Positions 1 through 6,278 of a DNA stretch of 8,610 nt are shown here, piece by piece; the stretch's first letter is position 1; each line of letters begins with the position of its first letter. Both the position numbers and the translations under genes were made by a program. Source of the stretch: Armatimonadota bacterium (lineage in GTDB: Bacteria; Armatimonadota; Fimbriimonadia; Fimbriimonadales; Fimbriimonadaceae); the NCBI GenBank assembly GCA_023423495.1, contig JAFAFM010000346.1, forward strand, positions 1-8,610, written 5' to 3'. The notes beneath the pieces are model-generated. The model had not been told where the DNA came from, made no database searches, and saw only the letters and a list, made by a program, of their open reading frames with translations.

Positions 1-1
1 C

Positions 2-1375
2 TTTGGTCTAGAGCAGAGCCCGGATGATCGGGACCAGATTAAAGCTTTGGGCGGGGACCCAGATATTGGAATCGTGCCCCACAAAAGGAGCGCCGTTCTG
101 GAAGAAGGACCGATCCCCCGGGTGTACGAAGCCTCCTTATTCGCTACCAAAGATCAAGGGCAAAGACTTGTAGGATTTCAACCGGTTCAAAAAGACCTGG
201 TGACACAACAAAGGCTGTTCTACATCGGCTTTCTCGGAGGCTTGCTTGCATCAGGAATTGATACAACCAAACCACCACTAATAGCAGAAGATAGGCTGAC
301 CATAGATAATGCCACGTGGCAATTGCGTTTGCCAAAGAATAAGGCCATTGGAGTACTTGATCCAGATGACAGCCGACCGGTAAACGAGATCGATTATGCC
401 CAAGCACTTTCTAAGCTCAGGGCCGGCGACTTTGGTGATTTTAAAGACAAGATTGTCCTTGTTGGACTTAAAAGTGGAGAGGAAGATCGCCATGTTTTGG
501 CCGACGGCACGGAGATATATGGTGTTGACTTCGTTGCTGAAGCCTTAAGCCAAACCATGATCCCAATGGTAAATGTCGTTTCAACCGATAACTCCCTGAT
601 TTGGTTCTTTGCCGCCATCTTTTCAGGCGCCGCCGCCTTCGGAATACAGCTTCCGCATCGGAACTTCCAGATTCTGGTGCCGCTGGTGGCGATAGCGCTT
701 GCGCTTTTCCTCGTTCCGTCCTTCATACCCGTGGTCGACCGAGGCACAGATCAGTTTTACATCCTTTTGGCAATCTTGTGTGCTATCTGCCTATCACTGA
801 TCACCTTTTCAATTGTTCAAAGACGGCAGGACTTCCGTGTACCAGGGATGGTGGAGAATGCCACCGTGATGTTTTTGGACGTGCACGACTCCACCACCCT
901 CGTGCGGGAAATCGGTGGGCAGGAGTACCAGCGGCTGTTGGGTTCTCTAAATACTCTTTTCGCGGCAATTCTCGCAAATCACGGGGGAATACTCGAGCGC
1001 ACAACGGGCGACGGCTTCATAGCTGTGTTTCGCCCGTTCGGCCATGTGCATCATGCCCAACGATGCTTTGACTGTGCCCAGGAACTTCTTGCCCTGAGAG
1101 ATAACTCCGCTCATGGAGCGATTGAATACTCGATCGGATTCGAAAGTGGGCCGATCAGCGGCGGGTACGTCTGGGAAGACAGGCGGCGCGTGTGGAGTAG
1201 TTCCGGTGCAACTGTTAATTTAGCTCAACGACTTCAGTCCGGTGCCAGCAAAGCAAGTGTTCGGTTGGCGCTAGGCCAAGAGGCTAGAAGGCATATTCAG
1301 ACAGATTGTATTTTAGATTCGAAGGAATTGGACTTGAAAGGATTCGAAATGGTGCAGGCATACTGCAAGGAGTAA
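2..1375 (+). CDS. CHASE2-domain class III adenylate/guanylate cyclase (5' end outside window)
   Basis: Membrane sensor that should make a cyclic nucleotide (cAMP or cGMP) from the NTP in response to an envelope signal. The frame is open to the left edge, so the gene starts upstream; the TTG at 47 is only an internal codon. The order seen is: the C-terminal half of an extracytoplasmic CHASE2 domain (to about 570, with the typical 'KDKIVLVG' strand and 'GVDFVAEAL' helix), three transmembrane helices (about 593-652, 665-737, 752-817), then a cytoplasmic cyclase domain (about 850-1330). Both metal-binding aspartates are present (FLD, codon 878; GDG, codon 1010), as is the transition-state Asn/Arg pair of VNLAQR (codons 1217 and 1229). 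The usual substrate-recognising Lys is Arg (codon 998), and the partner Asp/Thr position appears to be Ser (codon 1196). The stop lies 2 bp before the FecR-like gene, so an operon is likely. The family call is firm; the product (cAMP or cGMP) is open. Confidence 0.93.
   Translation, partial: FGLEQSPDDRDQIKALGGDPDIGIVPHKRSAVLEEGPIPRVYEASLFATKDQGQRLVGFQPVQKDLVTQQRLFYIGFLGGLLASGIDTTKPPLIAEDRLTIDNATWQLRLPKNKAIGVLDPDDSRPVNEIDYAQALSKLRAGDFGDFKDKIVLVGLKSGEEDRHVLADGTEIYGVDFVAEALSQTMIPMVNVVSTDNSLIWFFAAIFSGAAAFGIQLPHRNFQILVPLVAIALALFLVPSFIPVVDRGTDQFYILLAILCAICLSLITFSIVQRRQDFRVPGMVENATVMFLDVHDSTTLVREIGGQEYQRLLGSLNTLFAAILANHGGILERTTGDGFIAVFRPFGHVHHAQRCFDCAQELLALRDNSAHGAIEYSIGFESGPISGGYVWEDRRRVWSSSGATVNLAQRLQSGASKASVRLALGQEARRHIQTDCILDSKELDLKGFEMVQAYCKE
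1367..1372 (+). promoter_or_regulatory. Ribosome binding site of the FecR-like gene
   Basis: AAGGAG lies 5 nt before the ATG at 1378, within the last codons of the cyclase gene. It selects 1378 as the start over the in-frame alternative at 1306, and it suggests that ribosomes finishing the cyclase restart here (translational coupling). Confidence 0.8.
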
Positions 1376-1377
1376 AA

Positions 1378-2577
1378 ATGGCCGAATGGGTAATAAGAGG
1401 TTCTCAGTGGACTCTAAACGGACAAGCGATCAGCAATAGTGATCCGGAAGGACACCATCAAGCCGTAAACGTAGGAGATACACTTGAAAGACGAGATATC
1501 GGTGGACTTCCGGAATACGATGCACTTATTGTCGGCTTAGAAGATCATGATTATGTATTTTCGAAGTCCTCCGATCCCTCGGTGATCATTCGCCATGATG
1601 CAGGTAAGGGAAATAGTTATATTCATCTAGAAAAAGGTTCTGTGGAAGTTACATGGCATCGTAAGTTTTCCGAAATAAGCATTGATGAATATGACTCTTT
1701 GGCGGTCAAAATTAGGGTAACCACAAAATCTGCATCGACCGGCTCTAGGGGAACAGTTTACGCTGTTTCAGTGGACAACATGGACACTACTACTGTTTAC
1801 GTAGAGGATGGACTTGTCGATTGCGAGCAACTGTATTACGATACTGCCATCAGCGTTCCAGACACAGTAGTTTACCTATGTAACGGTTCAGGAGACACTT
1901 ACGATTGTGAACAGAAACCATCTTCTGCCAGCTTTCGCAGAAAACCAAGACCAGATGACGGAGATCCTAGTATGTTAAAGACAACGCCAACGCCAACTCC
2001 AATTCAGTGGTTTGCAACAGAAGGTTGGACGCTGAATGGCGAGCCTGTTCTGGGTGAGCATGAGTTAAATGATGGAGACATCGTTGTGGGCACGCTAAGC
2101 GGCGGAGCTCCAAGCTATATCGATAGTCATTTGGATCATCGATATCAATTCGAACCTGGTTCAAACTTTGGAGTTAAAACGTCTACCCTAGACCAAGAAA
2201 CTTATCTGTATATATACCTGAATGGTGGATTCGTGACAGTGGATTGTCCAGAATCCATTTTCCGAAAAATAAGTGGATTAACTTTTAAAATTAGGGTGCA
2301 AACCTCTGGAAGTACGACGGGCACCAAGGGTACCTCTTATGTTATTCAACACGGTGAAGACATACTCCTTGGAAGTTGGGACTACCTGCTGTGTCATTCT
2401 GGTGAAGTTTACTACACTTCTAATGACGCAAATGGCGAGCCGATCCCAGCTAATACGCGTCCACTAAGGGCTTGCGAGTCCGTAATCCTTCGCGAGGCTC
2501 AGGCTTCAACTAAGTGGTCAGAGCGAGGAAACAACTCCCCTGCCAAAAGGTCCCCCGGACGCAAGCCCAAAGGCTGA
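1378..2577 (+). CDS. Duplicated FecR-like domain protein, no signal peptide
   Basis: A 399-residue protein built of two homologous halves (about residues 5-185 and 205-365) joined by a TPTPTP linker. Each half shows W-x-LNG near its start, a G-D turn, a 'YI-L-G-V-V' strand and a FecR-type core: K-I-R-V-x-T followed by STGSRGTVY (first half) or TTGTKGTSY (second half), which matches the 'T-x-x-a-x-x-GT-x-f' signature of FecR domains. Classical FecR proteins are periplasmic parts of sigma/anti-sigma signalling. Here I see no signal peptide, no transmembrane helix and no anti-sigma N-terminus, so the protein looks cytoplasmic. It starts 2 bp after the CHASE2-cyclase, so a shared signalling role is inferred. 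The basic tail from about residue 375 onward overlaps the convergent dioxygenase gene and may be an overprinted extension. The gene is AT-rich (43% GC by hand count over 1561-1800). Its function is unknown. Confidence 0.8.
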   Translation: MAEWVIRGSQWTLNGQAISNSDPEGHHQAVNVGDTLERRDIGGLPEYDALIVGLEDHDYVFSKSSDPSVIIRHDAGKGNSYIHLEKGSVEVTWHRKFSEISIDEYDSLAVKIRVTTKSASTGSRGTVYAVSVDNMDTTTVYVEDGLVDCEQLYYDTAISVPDTVVYLCNGSGDTYDCEQKPSSASFRRKPRPDDGDPSMLKTTPTPTPIQWFATEGWTLNGEPVLGEHELNDGDIVVGTLSGGAPSYIDSHLDHRYQFEPGSNFGVKTSTLDQETYLYIYLNGGFVTVDCPESIFRKISGLTFKIRVQTSGSTTGTKGTSYVIQHGEDILLGSWDYLLCHSGEVYYTSNDANGEPIPANTRPLRACESVILREAQASTKWSERGNNSPAKRSPGRKPKG

Positions 2578-3242
2578 GTAACCACGTGCTCAGATCCGGA
2601 AAACCGGGTCTGGGCATCCATAAAGATAACCACATGGGCCACACGCGCCTCGTCCGTAGTGTTCGGGCCCGCCATATGCGCACAGCGGCCATGGTGGAAG
2701 GTGCAGTCCCCCGCACGCAGTGGCACGGTCAACCGCTGCTCCCACTCCAATTCCGAACAAACGTCGAATAGGCTTCGCGAGTCTTCCAGATTCTGCATGG
2801 CGAGATCGGTGCGGGTGTGCGAACCGGGAATGAACGTCATGCACCCTGCCTCTACCCGAACATCTCCAAGCGCGATCCTGCAGGAAATGGGATCAGGGCT
2901 ATCCAGGTGCGGCCAATAGGGTTGGTCTTGGTGAAACTCAGTTGCCGCATTGTTGTGGGGAGCTTTAATCAAAACTTGGTCATGCCACAACCGGAGCGGT
3001 TTGCCGGCAAGCGCGGTGGCCCACCCGGCAAGCTTCGGCAAAAGCGTGAGCTCCCGCATCGTCTCATCCTCGCGCCACACGTTTACGTTCTGGTTGAAAA
3101 TCGGTCCCTGATAGAGCGATTTTAGGCGCTGGCTAACATCCAGCGCAGCTTCCCGAAATCGCATAGCCTCATCACGATTGAGCAATTGCGGAACGTGGAC
3201 GAAACCGTTTTCCCGATAGGAGTCGATGAGCGCTTGGTCCAT
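2499..3242 (-). CDS. Phytanoyl-CoA dioxygenase (PhyH) family Fe(II)/2-oxoglutarate oxygenase
   Basis: A 247-residue soluble enzyme of the PhyH superfamily. These hydroxylate small organic substrates, using O2 and 2-oxoglutarate and giving succinate and CO2. The iron-binding triad is visible as H104-x-D106 in FHQDQPYW plus H189 in CAHMAGPN, and R200 (DEARVAH) is the expected 2-oxoglutarate-binding arginine. The N-terminus (ENGFVHVPQLL) and the C-terminus (LGLRPGDLLAGELFP) are typical, so the gene looks complete. The ATG at 3242 is chosen because an in-frame extension to 3353 would translate through the terminator hairpin of the gene upstream. SD support is weak (AGGA about 11 nt away). A TAGGAT box at 3253-3258 could be a -10 element giving a very short leader. 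The substrate cannot be told from sequence. The 3' end overlaps the FecR-like gene on the opposite strand. Confidence 0.9.
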   Translation of the reverse strand: MDQALIDSYRENGFVHVPQLLNRDEAMRFREAALDVSQRLKSLYQGPIFNQNVNVWREDETMRELTLLPKLAGWATALAGKPLRLWHDQVLIKAPHNNAATEFHQDQPYWPHLDSPDPISCRIALGDVRVEAGCMTFIPGSHTRTDLAMQNLEDSRSLFDVCSELEWEQRLTVPLRAGDCTFHHGRCAHMAGPNTTDEARVAHVVIFMDAQTRFSGSEHVVTQPLGLRPGDLLAGELFPRSDHLVEA

Positions 3243-3271
3243 ATCTGCCGCAATCCTATCTGCAATCGGAC

Positions 3272-3308
3272 AAAAAGGAAAGCCCCGGAGCAAAATAGCT
3301 CCGGGGCT
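3272..3308 (-). terminator. Intrinsic terminator of the distal DUF3011 gene
   Basis: A perfect 11-bp stem (AGCCCCGGAGC, 3281-3291, with its complement at 3298-3308) has an AAAATA loop. Read on the minus strand it is followed by TTCC and then TTTTT (3276-3272). It begins 13 bp after the stop of the DUF3011 gene at 3322 and lies just before the dioxygenase start, so it separates the two transcription units. Confidence 0.9.
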
Positions 3309-3321
3309 ATCGGTCTCCAGA

Positions 3322-4176
3322 TTACATCTTGCGCAAGTCGAACCGGCTGCCACCGCGGTTCGATCGCAAGTTAACGCGGTTATTGTCGCGGAAAATATCG
3401 AATATCAGCCCACCCACGTGGACGGCGTTGTTTCGATAATATCCATACTCGTCGTTGCCCCAGCGACCGTTCGAATTTCGTCGAAGAGTCACGCGGCCGT
3501 TTCGGTCGATAACCACCGAGAGCTCTCGGCCACTGTCATAGCCAGAGTATCGGCCCGGGAGCCAGGTTGGGCACTCGTCGTACCCGCCATAACCACCATA
3601 GCCACCGTTGTATCGGTCGTCGTTGTATCCACCGCCGCCACGGCCCACTTCAAAAAGCGCCCTGCAGCCTCGGTCCACCCAGATTCGGTCTCGGTCATAA
3701 CCCCAAGATCGGCCCTGAATGCAAGGTGCATCGCTGAGAGTTCGAAGCAGCCGAACGCCGCCTCGGGTGTCAATTCGCTTGGACTTATAGCGTCCATCGT
3801 CGCTTTCCACCTTAACCGCGTTCGAGGAACCATACCAGCGGTCTTCCCGATCGTATCGGTCATCCCAACGGTCATCCCGACGATCGTCGCGCCTGTCGCC
3901 ACGGCCATTCCAGCCGGTTCGGTACTCGAACACGGCTCGGCATCCGTTGCTTACCCAAATGCCATCTCGATCGTAGCCCCAGCTTCGGCCCTGAATACAG
4001 GGTGCATCAGACAGCCGTCGGCTCAGCCGAACGTATCCGTCATGGTCTACCCGCTTGTATTCCCTTCGAGTGCCTTCGCTTTCGATGGTTACGCGCCGGG
4101 TGTCTTGTGCGATCGCGCTGGCAGCCACCATACCAACGGATCCAAGAATCAGAAAAAATCGACTAATCTTCGTCAA
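3322..4176 (-). CDS. Secreted protein with two DUF3011 repeats (paralogue B, Asp/Arg- and Gly/Tyr-rich linkers)
   Basis: A 284-residue exported protein of unknown function. A signal peptide covers residues 1-23 (hydrophobic core FFLILGSVGMV, AIA cleavage site). Two DUF3011 repeats follow (about 25-85 and 120-177), each with the hallmark 'LSDAPCIQGRSWGYDRD-x-IWV' and 'GCRA-F' blocks. Between them is an Arg/Asp-rich linker (93-115) and after them a Gly/Tyr-rich stretch (178-201). A C-terminal domain (from about 202) is also found in the neighbouring paralogue. All cysteines of the first conserved pair of the family are absent; only the P-C...G-C-R pair of each repeat remains. Translation starts at TTG (4176), supported by GGAGG 7 nt upstream. 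The gene lies 102 bp downstream of paralogue A, in the same orientation but with terminators on both sides. DUF3011 has no known activity; an envelope or cell-surface role is only inference. Confidence 0.88.
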   Translation of the reverse strand: MTKISRFFLILGSVGMVAASAIAQDTRRVTIESEGTRREYKRVDHDGYVRLSRRLSDAPCIQGRSWGYDRDGIWVSNGCRAVFEYRTGWNGRGDRRDDRRDDRWDDRYDREDRWYGSSNAVKVESDDGRYKSKRIDTRGGVRLLRTLSDAPCIQGRSWGYDRDRIWVDRGCRALFEVGRGGGGYNDDRYNGGYGGYGGYDECPTWLPGRYSGYDSGRELSVVIDRNGRVTLRRNSNGRWGNDEYGYYRNNAVHVGGLIFDIFRDNNRVNLRSNRGGSRFDLRKM

Positions 4177-4183
4177 TTAGTAG

Positions 4184-4188
4184 CCTCC
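4184..4188 (-). promoter_or_regulatory. Ribosome binding site fixing a TTG start
   Basis: On the minus strand GGAGG sits 7 nt before the TTG at 4176, ahead of a good signal peptide. This decides for the rare start codon. Confidence 0.8.
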
Positions 4189-4219
4189 AATAGTTGAAAG
4201 TACATTTATGACGGGCAAT

Positions 4220-4256
4220 AAAAAGGGGCGTTTCCAAGACTTTCAGGAAACGCCCC
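4220..4256 (-). terminator. Intrinsic terminator of the proximal DUF3011 gene
   Basis: A perfect 11-bp stem (GGGGCGTTTCC, 4225-4235, with GGAAACGCCCC, 4246-4256) has a 10-nt loop and is directly followed on the minus strand by TTTTTATT. It lies 22 bp beyond the stop of the gene at 4279, so the second paralogue needs its own promoter within the 48 bp up to its start, or relies on read-through. Confidence 0.9.
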
Positions 4257-4278
4257 ATGGGTCCTATTAAAAAGGGAC

Positions 4279-5064
4279 TTAGCCCTTTGTGAAGTGCATT
4301 GGACCAGAGTTGGAGCGGATCGGAGTGAAGACGATGCCATCTCTTCCGCTGCGCTCTAGCTTGTAGATGTCGTTGCCGATAACGACTTGGCTTCCCCGCA
4401 CCTGTCCGCGGCGAATCTCAGTTCTCGTGTTCTTACGATAAAGAACCAAGTCGCCATTAGAGCGGATCACCATGTCATAGTTCTCAGCGCCTCGGCGGCT
4501 GCCATCCCAGTTACCGATGGCCCAGTTCGGAACTCCGCCGCCAGGCCCTGGGAGCCAAGGATCTCTTCCGCCCGATCCGTCACGGGATCGAACTTCGAAC
4601 TCTGCTCGGCACCCATCGTCGACCCAAACCTGGTTTCGCGTGTAGCCCCAGCTTCGGCCTTGCACACATGGCTTGTCCGAAAGTCTGCGGATCAATCGCA
4701 CTCCACCAGTGGTGTCGATATTTCTGGTTTCCCGGTCGCCGTTGCTTTCCAATTTGAAGCGTCGGGTTTCAGTTCCGCTGGGCCGATTCACACCGCCAGA
4801 ATTCACTTCGTACTCGAAAACTGCTCGGCATCCGCGATCTACCCAAATGCCATTCCGGTCGAAACCCCAAGAGCGGTTTTGAACACAAGGAGCGTCGGAC
4901 AGTCGCCTGGTCAACCGGACGCGGCCGTCGTGCTCCACTCGTCGATAGGCTCGTTTGCCGTCATTGCTCTCCACCGTAACTTGTCTCCACTCGAAAGCGA
5001 GTGCGCTTGCGGCGGTCAGCAACATAATGCCCACCGTCAATAAACTTCGTTGTCTTGTAATCAC
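4279..5064 (-). CDS. Secreted protein with two DUF3011 repeats (paralogue A)
   Basis: A 261-residue exported protein of unknown function, paralogous to its downstream neighbour. A signal peptide spans residues 1-23 (core LLTVGIMLLTAASALA). DUF3011 repeat 1 is at about 24-85 (LSDAPCVQNRSWGFDRNGIW) and repeat 2 at about 101-158 (LSDKPCVQGRSWGY), each ending in GCRA-F. A Gly/Pro-rich linker and a C-terminal domain (about 170-261) follow; that domain shares the 'W-x-x-G-x-W, I-x-x-NG-x-L' pattern with the paralogue. As in the paralogue, the first cysteine pair typical of DUF3011 is missing. The linkers lack the Arg/Asp and Gly/Tyr expansions of paralogue B. It starts at GTG (5064) behind a near-ideal SD. 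The gene is divergent from the oxidoreductase across 128 bp and has its own terminator. Confidence 0.88.
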   Translation of the reverse strand: MITRQRSLLTVGIMLLTAASALAFEWRQVTVESNDGKRAYRRVEHDGRVRLTRRLSDAPCVQNRSWGFDRNGIWVDRGCRAVFEYEVNSGGVNRPSGTETRRFKLESNGDRETRNIDTTGGVRLIRRLSDKPCVQGRSWGYTRNQVWVDDGCRAEFEVRSRDGSGGRDPWLPGPGGGVPNWAIGNWDGSRRGAENYDMVIRSNGDLVLYRKNTRTEIRRGQVRGSQVVIGNDIYKLERSGRDGIVFTPIRSNSGPMHFTKG

Positions 5065-5192
5065 TTACCGAAACCTCCTGTATGAGAACGACGAATCTAA
5101 GGCGAATCCGGCGCACTTCCTGTTCCTCCGGTAGGTCCAAATGCGAGGATTCTAAGTTGTAAGCATTGGACGAGCGTGGTTACACTTGACGC
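5065..5192. promoter_or_regulatory. Divergent intergenic promoter region
   Basis: This 128-bp gap must drive both the DUF3011 gene (left) and the oxidoreductase (right). On the + strand TTGTAA (5157-5162), an 18-bp spacer and TACACT (5181-5186) form a weak -35/-10 pair. A start about 7 nt after the -10 would fall on the ATG at 5193, giving a leaderless mRNA, and there is indeed no SD before that ATG. On the - strand TAGAAT (5154-5149) is a possible -10, but I see no convincing -35. No clear operator palindrome was found. Confidence 0.4.
5073..5079 (-). promoter_or_regulatory. Strong ribosome binding site fixing a GTG start
   Basis: AGGAGGT on the minus strand lies 8 nt before the GTG at 5064, close to a perfect anti-SD match. 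This suggests efficient translation of DUF3011 paralogue A. Confidence 0.85.
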
Positions 5193-6278
5193 ATGGCTCA
5201 CGAACTAAGTAGGAGAGATCTGCTAACTGGCATGGCCGCCACGGGAATATCGAGTGCACTTCCACGCCTTGGACAAGACCCTTCACCTAAGCCGGTCGGA
5301 TGGGCCATTTTGGGTCTTGGAGGCTATGCCACCAACCAGATTCTGCCAAACATCCAGCATTGCAAGCAGACCAAGCTAGTCGCGCTAATCAGCGGAACCC
5401 CAGATAAGCTCTCACGCTTCGGAGAGCAGTACGCCATTGATCCCAAGAACCGCTATTCGTATTCACAGTGGGATCAGATCCGAAACAACCCAGAAATCGA
5501 AGTGATCTACGTGATTACGCCTCCAGGAACCCATCGCGACTTCGTAATGGAGGCATTTAAAGCCGGCAAACACGTCTGCTGCGAGAAGCCGATGGCGAAT
5601 TCGGTGGCTGAGTGTCAGGAAATGATCGATGCCGGAAAGAAGGCGGGAAAGCTGTTGCAAATCGGCTACCGGAGTCACTATGAACCTCACAACATTCGAG
5701 CCATGGAGATCTGCCGTAAGGAACTGGGACTGCTCAGGTCGATCCACACCTCTATGGGCTTCAACGCCCAACGCGGCATTTGGCGATTGGAAAAGAAGCG
5801 GGGCGGGGGAGGCTCCATGTATGACATCGGAATCTACGGAGTGCAAGCATTGCGCTACCTCAGCGGAGAAGAGCCAGGCGAAGTCTTTGCCACGATCAGT
5901 AACCCACCCGGCGATGATCGATTCACCGAAGTGGAGGACACTTGTCACTTCATTTTGAAGTTCCCCTCCGGACTGCATGGCATGGGTAGCAGCAGCTATT
6001 CCTGGGCCGGCGCCAACTGGTATGAGGTCTTAGGGACAAGGGGCAAGCTCACGGCGGACAACGCCACCGGTTACAACGGGCACAACTTCAATTACCGCTT
6101 CCAAAAGCTAAACATGCCCGGCGGCAATCAGTGGGCAAGCCAGATGGATCATATGTCCGGGGCCATCCGATCAGGAGCCAAAACGGTTCGGACGCCTGGA
6201 GAGATGGGTCTCCAGGACATCCGCATCATTCATGGGATCTACGAATCCGCCAAGACGGGCAGACCCGTGAAGCTTTAA
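5193..6278 (+). CDS. Tat-exported Gfo/Idh/MocA oxidoreductase, glucose-fructose oxidoreductase-like
   Basis: A 361-residue NAD(P)-dependent sugar oxidoreductase. The N-terminus carries a twin-arginine signal (SRRDLL, residues 6-11, then a short hydrophobic segment and an Ala-rich end), so the folded, cofactor-loaded enzyme is probably exported. The Rossmann motif GLGGYA is at 41-46, the catalytic EKP at 131-133 (K132) and the second catalytic block GGGSMYDIGIYG at 205-216 (D211, Y215). The stretches RYLSGEEP, DDRFTEVED, SSSYSW and PGEMGLQDIRIIHGIYE-x-A-TGRPV resemble Zymomonas glucose-fructose oxidoreductase and its relatives, as I remember them, more than generic family members. It is shorter than the Zymomonas precursor (about 430 residues). 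The ATG at 5193 has no SD and may be leaderless. The stop overlaps the stop of the convergent acetyltransferase. The sugar substrate is unknown, and no sugar transporter or lactonase gene lies nearby. Confidence 0.9.
   Translation: MAHELSRRDLLTGMAATGISSALPRLGQDPSPKPVGWAILGLGGYATNQILPNIQHCKQTKLVALISGTPDKLSRFGEQYAIDPKNRYSYSQWDQIRNNPEIEVIYVITPPGTHRDFVMEAFKAGKHVCCEKPMANSVAECQEMIDAGKKAGKLLQIGYRSHYEPHNIRAMEICRKELGLLRSIHTSMGFNAQRGIWRLEKKRGGGGSMYDIGIYGVQALRYLSGEEPGEVFATISNPPGDDRFTEVEDTCHFILKFPSGLHGMGSSSYSWAGANWYEVLGTRGKLTADNATGYNGHNFNYRFQKLNMPGGNQWASQMDHMSGAIRSGAKTVRTPGEMGLQDIRIIHGIYESAKTGRPVKL

Noticed and set aside
601..1071. + strand 156-codon ORF overlapping the cyclase
   Set aside because: Out-of-frame shadow of the transmembrane and catalytic region; Arg/Pro/Cys-rich with no domain.
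1306..1377. Upstream in-frame start for the FecR-like protein
   Set aside because: It lies inside the cyclase gene, adds no signal peptide, and the ATG at 1378 has a proper SD.
2571..2720. Search for a terminator or transfer scar after the FecR-like gene
   Set aside because: I found no hairpin with a T-tract, no target-site duplication and no transposase remnant; the region is intact dioxygenase coding sequence.
3243..3353. N-terminal extension of the dioxygenase with a C-x-x-C...C pattern resembling a zinc site
   Set aside because: It would translate the terminator hairpin at 3281-3308 and the end of the neighbouring gene; family homology begins just after the ATG at 3242.
3226..4197. Long + strand ORF (323 codons) antisense to DUF3011 paralogue B
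   Set aside because: The minus strand shows a signal peptide, repeated family motifs, an SD and a terminator. The + frame gives low-complexity Ala/Val/Ser-rich sequence, a by-product of Arg/Asp/Gly codons.
4387..5043. + strand ORF (218 codons) antisense to DUF3011 paralogue A
   Set aside because: Same reason as for the other paralogue; no SD or recognisable domain.
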